This document shows positions 16,902 to 24,600 of a stretch of DNA of 64,000 nt, one piece after another. Origin of the DNA: Nocardia bhagyanarayanae (GTDB taxonomy: Bacteria; Actinomycetota; Actinomycetes; Mycobacteriales; Mycobacteriaceae). The translations under genes were made by a program, and so were the position numbers. Numbering within the stretch: the first letter of the stretch is position 1; every line of letters starts with the position of its first letter. A model generated the notes under the pieces. That model worked only from the letters and a program-made list of their open reading frames with translations, was not told the DNA's origin and ran no database searches. The stretch covers positions 5,518,001 through 5,582,000 of the forward strand of contig NZ_VFPG01000001.1 of NCBI RefSeq assembly GCF_006716565.1. The letters run 5' to 3'.

Positions 16902-17725
16902 GCCACGAACCCCTTGGTCGCCCGGTGGAACAACTGATCGGCCAGCGCCCCGACGATGCCGAGCGCCGCGAGGCAGGCGAAGAGCCGATCCGGCTGACTG
17001 AACAGCCGCGCCTGGTCGAGCCGGAACCCGAGCCCCGCCGTGACGCCCGCCTGTTCCGAGGCGACGATCAGGATCAGCGACATCGCGATGCCCTGCCGCA
17101 GACCGGTCAGCACGAACGGCAGGGCCGATGGCAGCACAACGGAGCCGAACACCTGCGCGCGGCTGGCGCCGACGCTGGCCGCCACCCGGAGGTGGTCCTC
17201 GCGGGTGGCCGCGATCCCGGTGTGGGTGTTGATCCAGACCGGGAAGAAGACGCCCAGCGAGGTGAGGAACAGCTTGGACTCCTCACCGAGGCCGAACCAC
17301 AGGATCGCCAGCGGTACCAGTGCGATCGCGGGGATCGGCCGAACCAGCTGGATGAGCGGCTCCAGCAAACCGCGCGCGATCACGCTGCGTCCGGTGAGCG
17401 CTCCGACCACCACGGCGATCGCCGAACCGACGATGAAACCGCTCGCCGCGCGCCGGAAGCTGGCGAGTGCGTCGTCGACCAGCGTGCCCTGCGCCGCCAT
17501 CTCGGCGGCGGCTCCGGCCACCTCGCCCGGTGACGGCAGCAGGGCGGGCGCGAACACCTGGAAACGGGTGAGCGCGTACCAGATCGTCAACGCGCCGAAG
17601 ACGCTGACGATCGGAAGGACGAGGGCGACGCCGACCCGTTCACCGCGCCCGAACGCGGGAAAGCTCGAGGGCCGCCGGCGAGTCGAACCGGACTTCGCCA
17701 CGACGGGCGGACTGGAACTGGACAC
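16880..17725 (-). CDS. ABC importer permease (SsuC/TauC-like)
   Basis: 281 aa from a GTG, with about six membrane segments (for example VALVLPIVSVFGALTIWYAL and GFIVGSAIAVVVGALTG). The coupling helix EAA-like loop reads VAASVGASRAQVFGSVVLPSALP, interrupted here only for space at 20 residues: VAASVGASRAQ at its start. It is the first gene of the operon, so the promoter lies in the 402-bp gap to the divergent flavoprotein gene. Confidence 0.9.
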   Translation of the reverse strand: MSSSSPPVVAKSGSTRRRPSSFPAFGRGERVGVALVLPIVSVFGALTIWYALTRFQVFAPALLPSPGEVAGAAAEMAAQGTLVDDALASFRRAASGFIVGSAIAVVVGALTGRSVIARGLLEPLIQLVRPIPAIALVPLAILWFGLGEESKLFLTSLGVFFPVWINTHTGIAATREDHLRVAASVGASRAQVFGSVVLPSALPFVLTGLRQGIAMSLILIVASEQAGVTAGLGFRLDQARLFSQPDRLFACLAALGIVGALADQLFHRATKGFVAWAAEQS

Positions 17726-18127
17726 AGGACTACCTCGGGAGAGTCGACAGGCATGGACGAACCGGTTCGTACCGCGCCCGAATACGTTCGCGGGACGGTC
17801 GGAGTTCGAGCAGGCGAGCCGACCTCTTTCGGCGCGCCGACCCGCCGCTCAGACGATAACCAGCGCGGCGCCGCCCGCCCGGCGCCCGATTCGGGGGCGA
17901 AAACCGGCGCACACCATTGCGCCGGTTGGACGCGGAGTCGACCTGCGGCGCGCCGGCGATTCCGCCACCTCGCCACCGCCTCGCGCCATTGGAATCACAC
18001 CGATCCGAAGTTCCGCAGATCCCGCTCGGCGAAGCCCACGTTCCCGGCGACACGGACCTGGCGTGCGGGTATGCGCGCAGAACTCGGAATGCCAGCGAAC
18101 GCCAGGCAACCGGGGGAGAATGAGTGC
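17726..18127. other. 402-bp divergent intergenic region
   Basis: The region lies between the ABC operon (minus) and the flavoprotein gene (plus). No credible gene is seen; frames are Arg/Pro-rich. GAGG sits before the permease GTG and GGGGGAG about 9 bases before the flavoprotein ATG. It must hold both promoters. I see no strong palindrome. Confidence 0.6.
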
Positions 18128-19285
18128 ATGCGAACCGTGCTCATTCTCGGCGCCGGGTTCGGGGGTTTGGAGCTGGCCACCCTCCTGTCGCGTTCGCTGG
18201 CCGACGAGCTCCGGGTCGTTCTTGTCGACCGGAACGACTCGTTCACCTTCGGTTTCGCCAAACTGGAGATCCTGTTCCGGGATGTGCCGCCGGAGGCCGT
18301 TCGGGTCCCCTACGCCGACCTCGCGCATCCGGGTGTCGAGTTCCGGCGCGAGGAAGTTACCGCGATCGATCCGCGCACGCGCCGCGTCGTCACCGATCGG
18401 TCCGAGTACGAGCCGGACATTCTCGTCGTCGCGCTCGGCGCCGACTACGACCCGGCGGCGACTCCGGGATTCGTCGAAGACGGCTACGAGTACTACTCGA
18501 TCGACGGGGCCGCCTTGCTGCGCGACCGGCTCGACAGCTTCGACGGCGGCTCCATCGTCCTCGCGATACTCCGCGTCCCCTTCAAGTGCCCGCCCGCGCC
18601 GTACGAGGGCGCGATGCTGTTGCACGAGAAGCTCGCGCGGCGCGGTCTCGGCGACAGCACGCGCATCCGGATGATCAGTCCGATGGATTCGCCGATCCCG
18701 GTGTCGGCGGACACCTCCGCCGCCCTCGTCGAGGCGCTGACCCGCCGCGGAATCGAGTACACACCCGGACACCTGGTCCACGGCCTGGATGCGGACCGCC
18801 ACGTCGCCCTCACCCGTGCGGGCGACATCGCCTACGACCTCTTCATCGGCATCCCGGCACACCGCGTACCCGCCGTCGTCGAAGCGTCGGGGTTGACCGT
18901 GGGCGGCACGGACGGCTGGGTCGCGGTCGACCCGCGGACCCTCGAAACGCCCTATCCGAACGTCTACGCCCTCGGCGATTGCGCCGACGCGCCGGTGCCG
19001 CGCGCGGGTGTCTTCGCCGAGGACGCCGCCCGCACGGTCGCCGCGGGCATCGCGGCGAAACTGCGCGGATCGGACGCGACCGACCGGTACCGCGGCCGAG
19101 GCGCGTGCCACATCGAATTCGGCGGCGGGCTGGTCGGCAAGGTCGACGCCGATTTCCTGTCCGGTCCGGCGCCGCTCGCCCCCTTCACCGCGCCCTCGGA
19201 GGAACTAGCGCGCGAGAAGGCCGATGCGGCCGCCGCTCGAATCCAACGCTGGTTCCCGGGTTCGCTGAACCGCGTCTCGGGATAG
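18128..19285 (+). CDS. FAD-dependent pyridine-nucleotide/sulfide:quinone-reductase-like oxidoreductase
   Basis: 385 aa. The N-terminal FAD motif is ILGAGFGGLELATLL. RVPFKCPPAPYEGAMLLHE contains the conserved Cys-Pro-Pro-Ala-Pro-Tyr-Glu of the sulfide:quinone reductase/flavocytochrome c group, and YALGDCADAPVPRAG is the second FAD-binding region. Related enzymes pass electrons from sulfide or NAD(P)H to quinones at the membrane surface. Only one of the redox Cys positions is evident to me, so true sulfide oxidation is uncertain. The ATG at 18128 is chosen for its ribosome-binding site and for the start of the Rossmann fold; a 125-residue extension upstream looks non-coding. Confidence 0.85.
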   Translation: MRTVLILGAGFGGLELATLLSRSLADELRVVLVDRNDSFTFGFAKLEILFRDVPPEAVRVPYADLAHPGVEFRREEVTAIDPRTRRVVTDRSEYEPDILVVALGADYDPAATPGFVEDGYEYYSIDGAALLRDRLDSFDGGSIVLAILRVPFKCPPAPYEGAMLLHEKLARRGLGDSTRIRMISPMDSPIPVSADTSAALVEALTRRGIEYTPGHLVHGLDADRHVALTRAGDIAYDLFIGIPAHRVPAVVEASGLTVGGTDGWVAVDPRTLETPYPNVYALGDCADAPVPRAGVFAEDAARTVAAGIAAKLRGSDATDRYRGRGACHIEFGGGLVGKVDADFLSGPAPLAPFTAPSEELAREKADAAAARIQRWFPGSLNRVSG

Positions 19286-19747
19286 TCGGGCGACGCCCGA
19301 ACTACGAAGAGGAAAGGGCAGGGCGCGGATGCCGCGATGGCCGCACCGAATTGTGTCCTGACCCAATTTCGGGGCCACGGCTTCTACCTACAAACCATTT
19401 TTCCGTCCTCGGAAACTAAATTTCCGCGGAAATATTGTCGTTTGCTACGAATTTCCGCCCTGTACCGCATCCGTCCCCCGCCACCCCGAGGCGACCAGGG
19501 CACGACGGGCGCTCAGCGAGGGCGGGGCGGTAGCGGCGCCCTCCGTGCGCGAGATCACCCTCGCGTCGGGTCGCGCACTCGGCGGCGGCGGCATAGTTTT
19601 CACTGAAACCTCCAGCAGGTCAACAGCTTCCACGCTCCCGACACGACACACCACACGGTCGTGCACTCGGGCTCATGCGTCACGCGGGATGGGAGACGAC
19701 CGGTCCGCGTCTGCGGCGCAGGGGGATACGACAAGGGAGGCAAGCGC
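19286..19747. other. 462-bp regulatory gap with an AT-richer core
   Basis: No gene is supported. Around 19375-19455 the base composition drops in GC and carries repeated TTTCCG/CGGAAA elements (see 19400-19433). GGGAGG lies about 7 bases before the GTG of the aldolase. The region probably holds that gene's promoter. Confidence 0.6.
19400..19433. promoter_or_regulatory. Paired TTTCCG...CGGAAA inverted repeats (candidate operator)
   Basis: TTTCCG-TCCT-CGGAAA (19400-19415) is followed by the perfect palindrome ATTTCCGCGGAAAT (19420-19433). A further TTTCCG half-site occurs near 19450. The same half-site in two spacings within one AT-richer stretch suggests a repressor or activator binding region for the downstream aldolase gene. 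Confidence 0.5.
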
Positions 19748-20560
19748 GTGACCAAGACGTTCGCAAGACACGATCGGACCGAGAACCTACACCGCTACGG
19801 CGATTCGAAGCTGCTGGTCGTCCCGCTCGATCACACCGTCGGCGAAGGCGCGCTGTTGCGTGCGCACCGCCTGCGCGAAGTGCTCCACGCACTGCGCGTC
19901 GGCGGCGCGGACGCCACCGTGCTGCACAAGGGCGCGCTCGATCACGTCGACTCGGCGGTCTTCGACGACCTCGCCCTCATCGTGCACTTGTCGGCCAGCG
20001 CCCGCTCCAGCACCGATCCCGATCACAAGGTCATCGTCACCGGCGTCGAGGAGGCGTTGCGGCTGGGCGCCGACGCTGTCAGCGTGCACGTCAACCTGGG
20101 CTCGCGCACCGAGTCCCAGCAGCTGGAAGACGTCGCGCGGGTCGCGCGGGCGTGCGACCGCTGGAACGTTCCGCTGTTCGCGATGGCCTATCCGCGAGGT
20201 CCGCGCGTCTCGAATCCCACGGATCCCGAGCTGGTCTGTCACGCCGCGGTGGTCGCAGCCGAACTCGGCGCCGACATCGTTAAAGTGCCGTTCACCGGCG
20301 ACTCGTCGAGCATGTCCGAGGTCGCGGCCTCGGTCGACATTCCCGTGGTCGTCGCGGGCGGACTCGCGCAGCGCACCGACCGGGCCATCGCGCACGCGGA
20401 GCACATCCTGTCCAGTGGTGTCGCCGGTCTGGCGTTCGGCCGCAACGTCTTTCAGGCCGACGACCCCGCTTCTCTCGTCCACCGCCTGCATACCGCGGTA
20501 CACACCGATCGCCCGCTGGCCGCCCCGACGCCCTACTTCCCCGCGCTCGCGCGATCATGA
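19748..20560 (+). CDS. 2-amino-3,7-dideoxy-D-threo-hept-6-ulosonate synthase-like class I aldolase (AroA'/GriI type)
   Basis: 270 aa from a GTG with GGGAGG upstream. It belongs to the DhnA/AroA' aldolase group: LVVPLDHTVGEG holds the early catalytic Asp, FAMAYPRGPRV the acid/base Tyr, and ADIVKVPFTGDSSSM the Schiff-base Lys. Archaeal AroA' and Streptomyces GriI condense a C3 donor with aspartate semialdehyde to the C7 amino-ketoacid leading to dehydroquinate or 3-amino-4-hydroxybenzoate. The usual partner (AroB'/GriH) is not in the window. It is 0.7 kb upstream of the biosynthetic operon on the same strand and may supply or belong to it; this is inference. Confidence 0.82.
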   Translation: MTKTFARHDRTENLHRYGDSKLLVVPLDHTVGEGALLRAHRLREVLHALRVGGADATVLHKGALDHVDSAVFDDLALIVHLSASARSSTDPDHKVIVTGVEEALRLGADAVSVHVNLGSRTESQQLEDVARVARACDRWNVPLFAMAYPRGPRVSNPTDPELVCHAAVVAAELGADIVKVPFTGDSSSMSEVAASVDIPVVVAGGLAQRTDRAIAHAEHILSSGVAGLAFGRNVFQADDPASLVHRLHTAVHTDRPLAAPTPYFPALARS

Positions 20561-21264
20561 CCAGGTCGCCGGAGAAAAAGCCGAAGCGGCCCACGGCCGG
20601 ATGTTCCGCGCGGGCCCCAGCGCGCGATCGTCAGGGCGGGGACGACGAATCGAATCCACGGTTTCGGCGACGATCCAAATGGACCGCACGATCTGTGACT
20701 CCCATTACAGACGTTTCCACTACCAGACGGTAATGAAAGCGGTCACATTTTCCATCGTAGGTGAAGGTTTGCCGAGCTCTCCAATAGCCTGCCGGGCATC
20801 CGGCGTCGAGTAAAAACGTCGTTAATGGAGTGGGATTCGGCTGCGAGATGTGGTAGCGCCCGATTCAATCGGAAAGTACCGATGGGTTGGTTTCAATTTC
20901 CAGCCGTCCGTTCGGTGAACCGATCGTGAACAGCGAACTTTCCGTCGAGCTACCGAATAGTGGTCTACGGCAGTTCATTCGGACGCATACCCGCAACTCG
21001 TACTCGCAGCTTCCATGGTTCGCCATGAAGCGCTGTCATGCCCCGTTTTTTATGGGTGACAAGACGTTTCACACACATCCTCGGCATTGATTAGCCCATC
21101 GATTGCTCACTATCGAGAGCTGCTGCGGGACACGTCTTTTCACATTGCAGGGCGCAGAGTAGCGGTGTAGAGATTGGTCGAAAGCGCGACTGTGATCGGT
21201 GACAGTTGTGCACAGTGACGAGATATGAGGCATAACAGTCTTGGTTGTCGATATCGGAGGGCAA
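20561..21264. other. 704-bp low-GC leader region upstream of the biosynthetic operon
   Basis: No credible coding sequence. GC content is visibly lower than the flanks from about 20690 to 21260. CATTAC (20703-20708) and GTAATG (20730-20735) are inverted arms around two direct CAGACG copies 16 bases apart. GGAGGG just before 21265 is the ribosome-binding site of the first small ORF. Long AT-richer gaps like this commonly hold the regulated promoter of an actinobacterial biosynthetic operon. Confidence 0.55.
20703..20735. promoter_or_regulatory. Inverted CATTAC/GTAATG arms enclosing two CAGACG copies
   Basis: The only ordered pattern I found in the low-GC leader of the biosynthetic operon. It lies about 560 bases before the first ORF and could be an operator. 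The short arms make chance occurrence possible. Confidence 0.3.
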
Positions 21265-21405
21265 GTGATCGCGGTCTCGGCAGTCGCCGAACCCCATGCT
21301 GACCAGGGAAAAGACAAGCTCTGGATGGGGCGGGCAAACACTGCGGCGGTGGTCGCGCCGCTCGGGGACGGGGAAGACCCGAGCGCGACGGGGGGCTGGA
21401 AATGA
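21265..21405 (+). CDS. 46-aa ORF heading the biosynthetic operon, unknown function
   Basis: GTG start with CGGAGGG four to five bases upstream; 46 sense codons; the stop overlaps the ACP start as AAATGAGC. The peptide begins MIAVSAVAEPHADQGK, has a central KLWMGRANTAAVVAPL and ends DPSATGGWK. There is no signal peptide or membrane segment. The strong ribosome-binding site and exact ATGA coupling argue for translation. It could be a small partner protein, a peptide substrate, or only a translational leader for the ACP. I recognise no family. Confidence 0.55.
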   Translation: MIAVSAVAEPHADQGKDKLWMGRANTAAVVAPLGDGEDPSATGGWK

Positions 21406-21659
21406 GCGCGCGGGGACAGGTGTCCGAGCGCGTGCGAGAGCTGTTTCGCGCCGGTTTGCAGGTGCCGGATATCGATCTAGACACACCGTTGCTGGATTAT
21501 GGCTTGGATTCGGTTCGATCGGCCGAGATCATCATCGAACTCGAGCGCGCCTTCGGCGTGGAGATCTCCGACGAGGAGGCCTCCGCACTGCATACCGCGC
21601 GTGACGTGATCGAGTGCGTGACGACCAAGTCGGCGCACCGCACCGGGGTCGGTGCGTAA
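21402..21659 (+). CDS. Acyl carrier protein 1
   Basis: 85 aa. DYGLDSVRSAEIIIELERAF is the phosphopantetheine-attachment helix start, with Ser37 as the modified residue. The acidic helix after it (ELERAFGVEISDEEA) is typical of carrier proteins. It carries acyl (or aminoacyl) chains for the cluster enzymes, most directly the reductase domain encoded just downstream. Its stop lies inside the start region of the 2001-aa gene, so the two are translationally coupled. Confidence 0.92.
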   Translation: MSARGQVSERVRELFRAGLQVPDIDLDTPLLDYGLDSVRSAEIIIELERAFGVEISDEEASALHTARDVIECVTTKSAHRTGVGA

Positions 21660-24600
21660 CGGCATGGCCCCCAGAGCGCAAGATCACGATGCCGCGGCGA
21701 TCGGCTCGGACGCCGCGGCGCCGCCGCTGTTCGACGACTTCGCACGGCACAACCGGCCCGGGCTGGCCCGACTGTTGCGCGCCTGCCACCTGGACGTGGT
21801 GTACGTGGGGGCCGAGGGCGACCATCTGATCCGAGCCGACGGTTCGCGCGTGCTCGACCTGGTCGGCGGCTTCGGCGCCGCGCTGTTCGGACACAACCAT
21901 CCGGCACTGGTCCGGGTGGCCACGGCGCGGCTGAACCAGCAGACGCCGTTCGTCTCGCAGGGCAGTGTCCGTCCGGGCGCCGCCCGGCTGGCCCATCGGC
22001 TTTCGGACCTGGTCGGATCGAGCACCGGGGGCGAGTACGTCGTCACCTTCGGGTCCACCGGCGCCGACGCGGTCGAGGCGGCCGTCCGGCACGCCGCCGT
22101 CGCGCACAACCGCCGCCTCGCCGAGTTGCGCACCGAACTGCGACGCACGCTGCGGCGGCTCCGCCGCGACGGACTGCACACGGTACGTCCGGTCCAAGGA
22201 CGCACCTCGGAGCCGAGTCGTACGGAAACACGTTCGGCGGCAGAGGTTCTCGAGGACTCGTTGCGCGTGGTCGAGGACGTCGCGCGGCGCGGGCCGGTGT
22301 ACGTCTCGCTGGCGAACGCCTTCCACGGCAAGACGGCGGGCGCTTTCGCGCTCACCGAGCAGGCCGATACGCCCGCGGACTTGGTGGTGCCCGGCCCCGA
22401 ACGCCGCAAGCTCGACACCTGGGCGCCCGACGAGATCGCCGCGGCCTTCGCGGACGAGCTGCGGCCGATCGACCGGATCAGCGTGGACGCCGCCGGACGC
22501 CCGGTACTGGCCCGGACCTCCCTCTCCCCCATCGCCGCGGTCTTCGCCGAACCGATCCAGGGCGAGGGCGGTGTACGCGAGGTACCCGTCGCGACGCTGC
22601 GCGCCCTGCGCGAACTCGCCGACCGGCACACGGCCGCACTGGTTTTCGACGAGATTCAATCCGGTATGGGCCGCACCGGCACCTTCTTGGCTTCGGCGCC
22701 GTCGGGGGTCGCCGCGGACTACTACCTGCTGTCCAAATCACTGGGCGGCGGACTGGTGAAGATCTCGGCGCTGCTGGTCGAGCGCGGCGGATCGGTCTCT
22801 GATTTCGGCAGGTACCACACCTCGACCTTCGCCGACGACGACCTGTCCTGCGCGGTCGCGGAAGCCGCGTTGGACCTGTTGCGCGACAACCAGATCCGGA
22901 TCTCCGATACCGGTGCGCGGCTGCGGGCCCGCCTGGACGCGGTGGCACGGCGCTGGCCGCGGGTGCTGGCGGGCGTGCGCGGGCGCGGACTGCTGCAAGG
23001 CATCGAACTCGTTCCACCCGCGACGGAATCGGCGCTGCTGCGGGAGATCTGCGATCCCGACATGTTCGGCTACGTGGTCGCGGGCTATCTGCTGCACGCC
23101 CACCGCATTCGGATGCTGCCGACGCTGTCCGCGCCGACCACGCTGCGCATCCAGCCTTCGGCGTTCCTCACCGAAGCGGATCTGGTCCGGCTGGAGTCCG
23201 CGCTCGACGAGCTCGCCGCCGTGCTGCACCGCGGCGACCTGGCCACGCTGCTCGCCCACCTCGCGGCGCCGGTCACCACGAATTGGCAAGTGCCAGAGGC
23301 CAAACCGCTCGCCGATCGGCACGCCGCCGTGGTGGCACGAGATTTCGGCGCGCCGAACCGGGTTGCCTTCCTCGCCAACCTGCCCGAGGCCGCCGATCTG
23401 CGCCGATTCGCACCGGAGCTGGGCGAATGGTCGGACGCGCAGTTCGCCGCGCTCTTCGAGCGGTTGCGCGGTGTGGCCGAGCCCTTCGAGCTGACCAGGC
23501 AACTGGTCACCTCGCCCACCGGCGCCACGGTCGAGGTCTGCCTGATCGCGGTGCCGATCTCCGCGGAACAGATCATCGAATGCCAGCGCGCCGGGCACCG
23601 GGCCTGGCTGCGCGATCTGGTGCTCGACGCCGTCGAACAGGCGATCGCGCTGGGCGCCGCGGTGATCGGTCTCGGCGGCTACACCTCCATCGTGACCAAC
23701 GCCTCCCGCGACGTGGTGGAGGACTCCGTCACGGTGACCTCCGGGAATTCGCTCACCGCCGCCTCCGCCTACGAGGTGGTGCGCGGTGAACTGGCCCGGC
23801 TCGGTCCCGGGCGGCGACGCGTCGGCATCCTCGGCGCGCTGGGCAATATCGGCGCTGTAATGGCGGAACTGCTCGCCCCGCACGCCGATTCGATCACGTT
23901 GGTGGGGCGGCCCGGATCCGCGAGCCGACTGCGCCGCGTGGCGGACCAGCTCGGCTCGCGCGCGGTCGAGGTCAGCGAGGATCTGGCCGCGCTGCGGGAC
24001 TGCGACGTCGTGCTCACCGCGACCAATGCCGCGGCGCCGCTCGTCACCGCGGACCTGCTCGCCGTGGACCATCCGGTGCTGGTGTGCGATCTGGCGGTCC
24101 CCGGCGATGTGGATCCCGCCGTCGCCGAGCGCCCGAACATCACCCTGGTCTCCGGCGGGCGCATGGCGCTGCCCCTCGGCCAGACACCTCCCTTCCCCGA
24201 AACCGGACTGCCCCCGGGCATCGTCTACGCCTGCATGGCCGAGACCGTGCTGCTCGGCTTCGAACCCGACACCGCGAGCCCCTCGTACGGCGGCCTCACC
24301 GCCGCGGGCGTGCACGCCGCGCGCGAACTCGCGGCTCGCCACGAGGTGCGCCCGGTACTGCTTCCGACAGGAGCTTCCACCGTGTCCGACAACCCGATAC
24401 CCGCGCCGATGTTCCTCGGCGCGGCGGATTTCGTCCCCGAACGAGCCGGCGGCAAGGCCGCCACCCTGCACGAACTGATCGTCGCGGGCTTCGACGTGCC
24501 ACCGGGATTCGTGGTGCCCGCCGAACTCGATCTCGACGCGATCGGCGACGACGACCTCACTCGGTGGGTGCAGGCGCTGGGCGGATTCCCCGTCGCCGCG

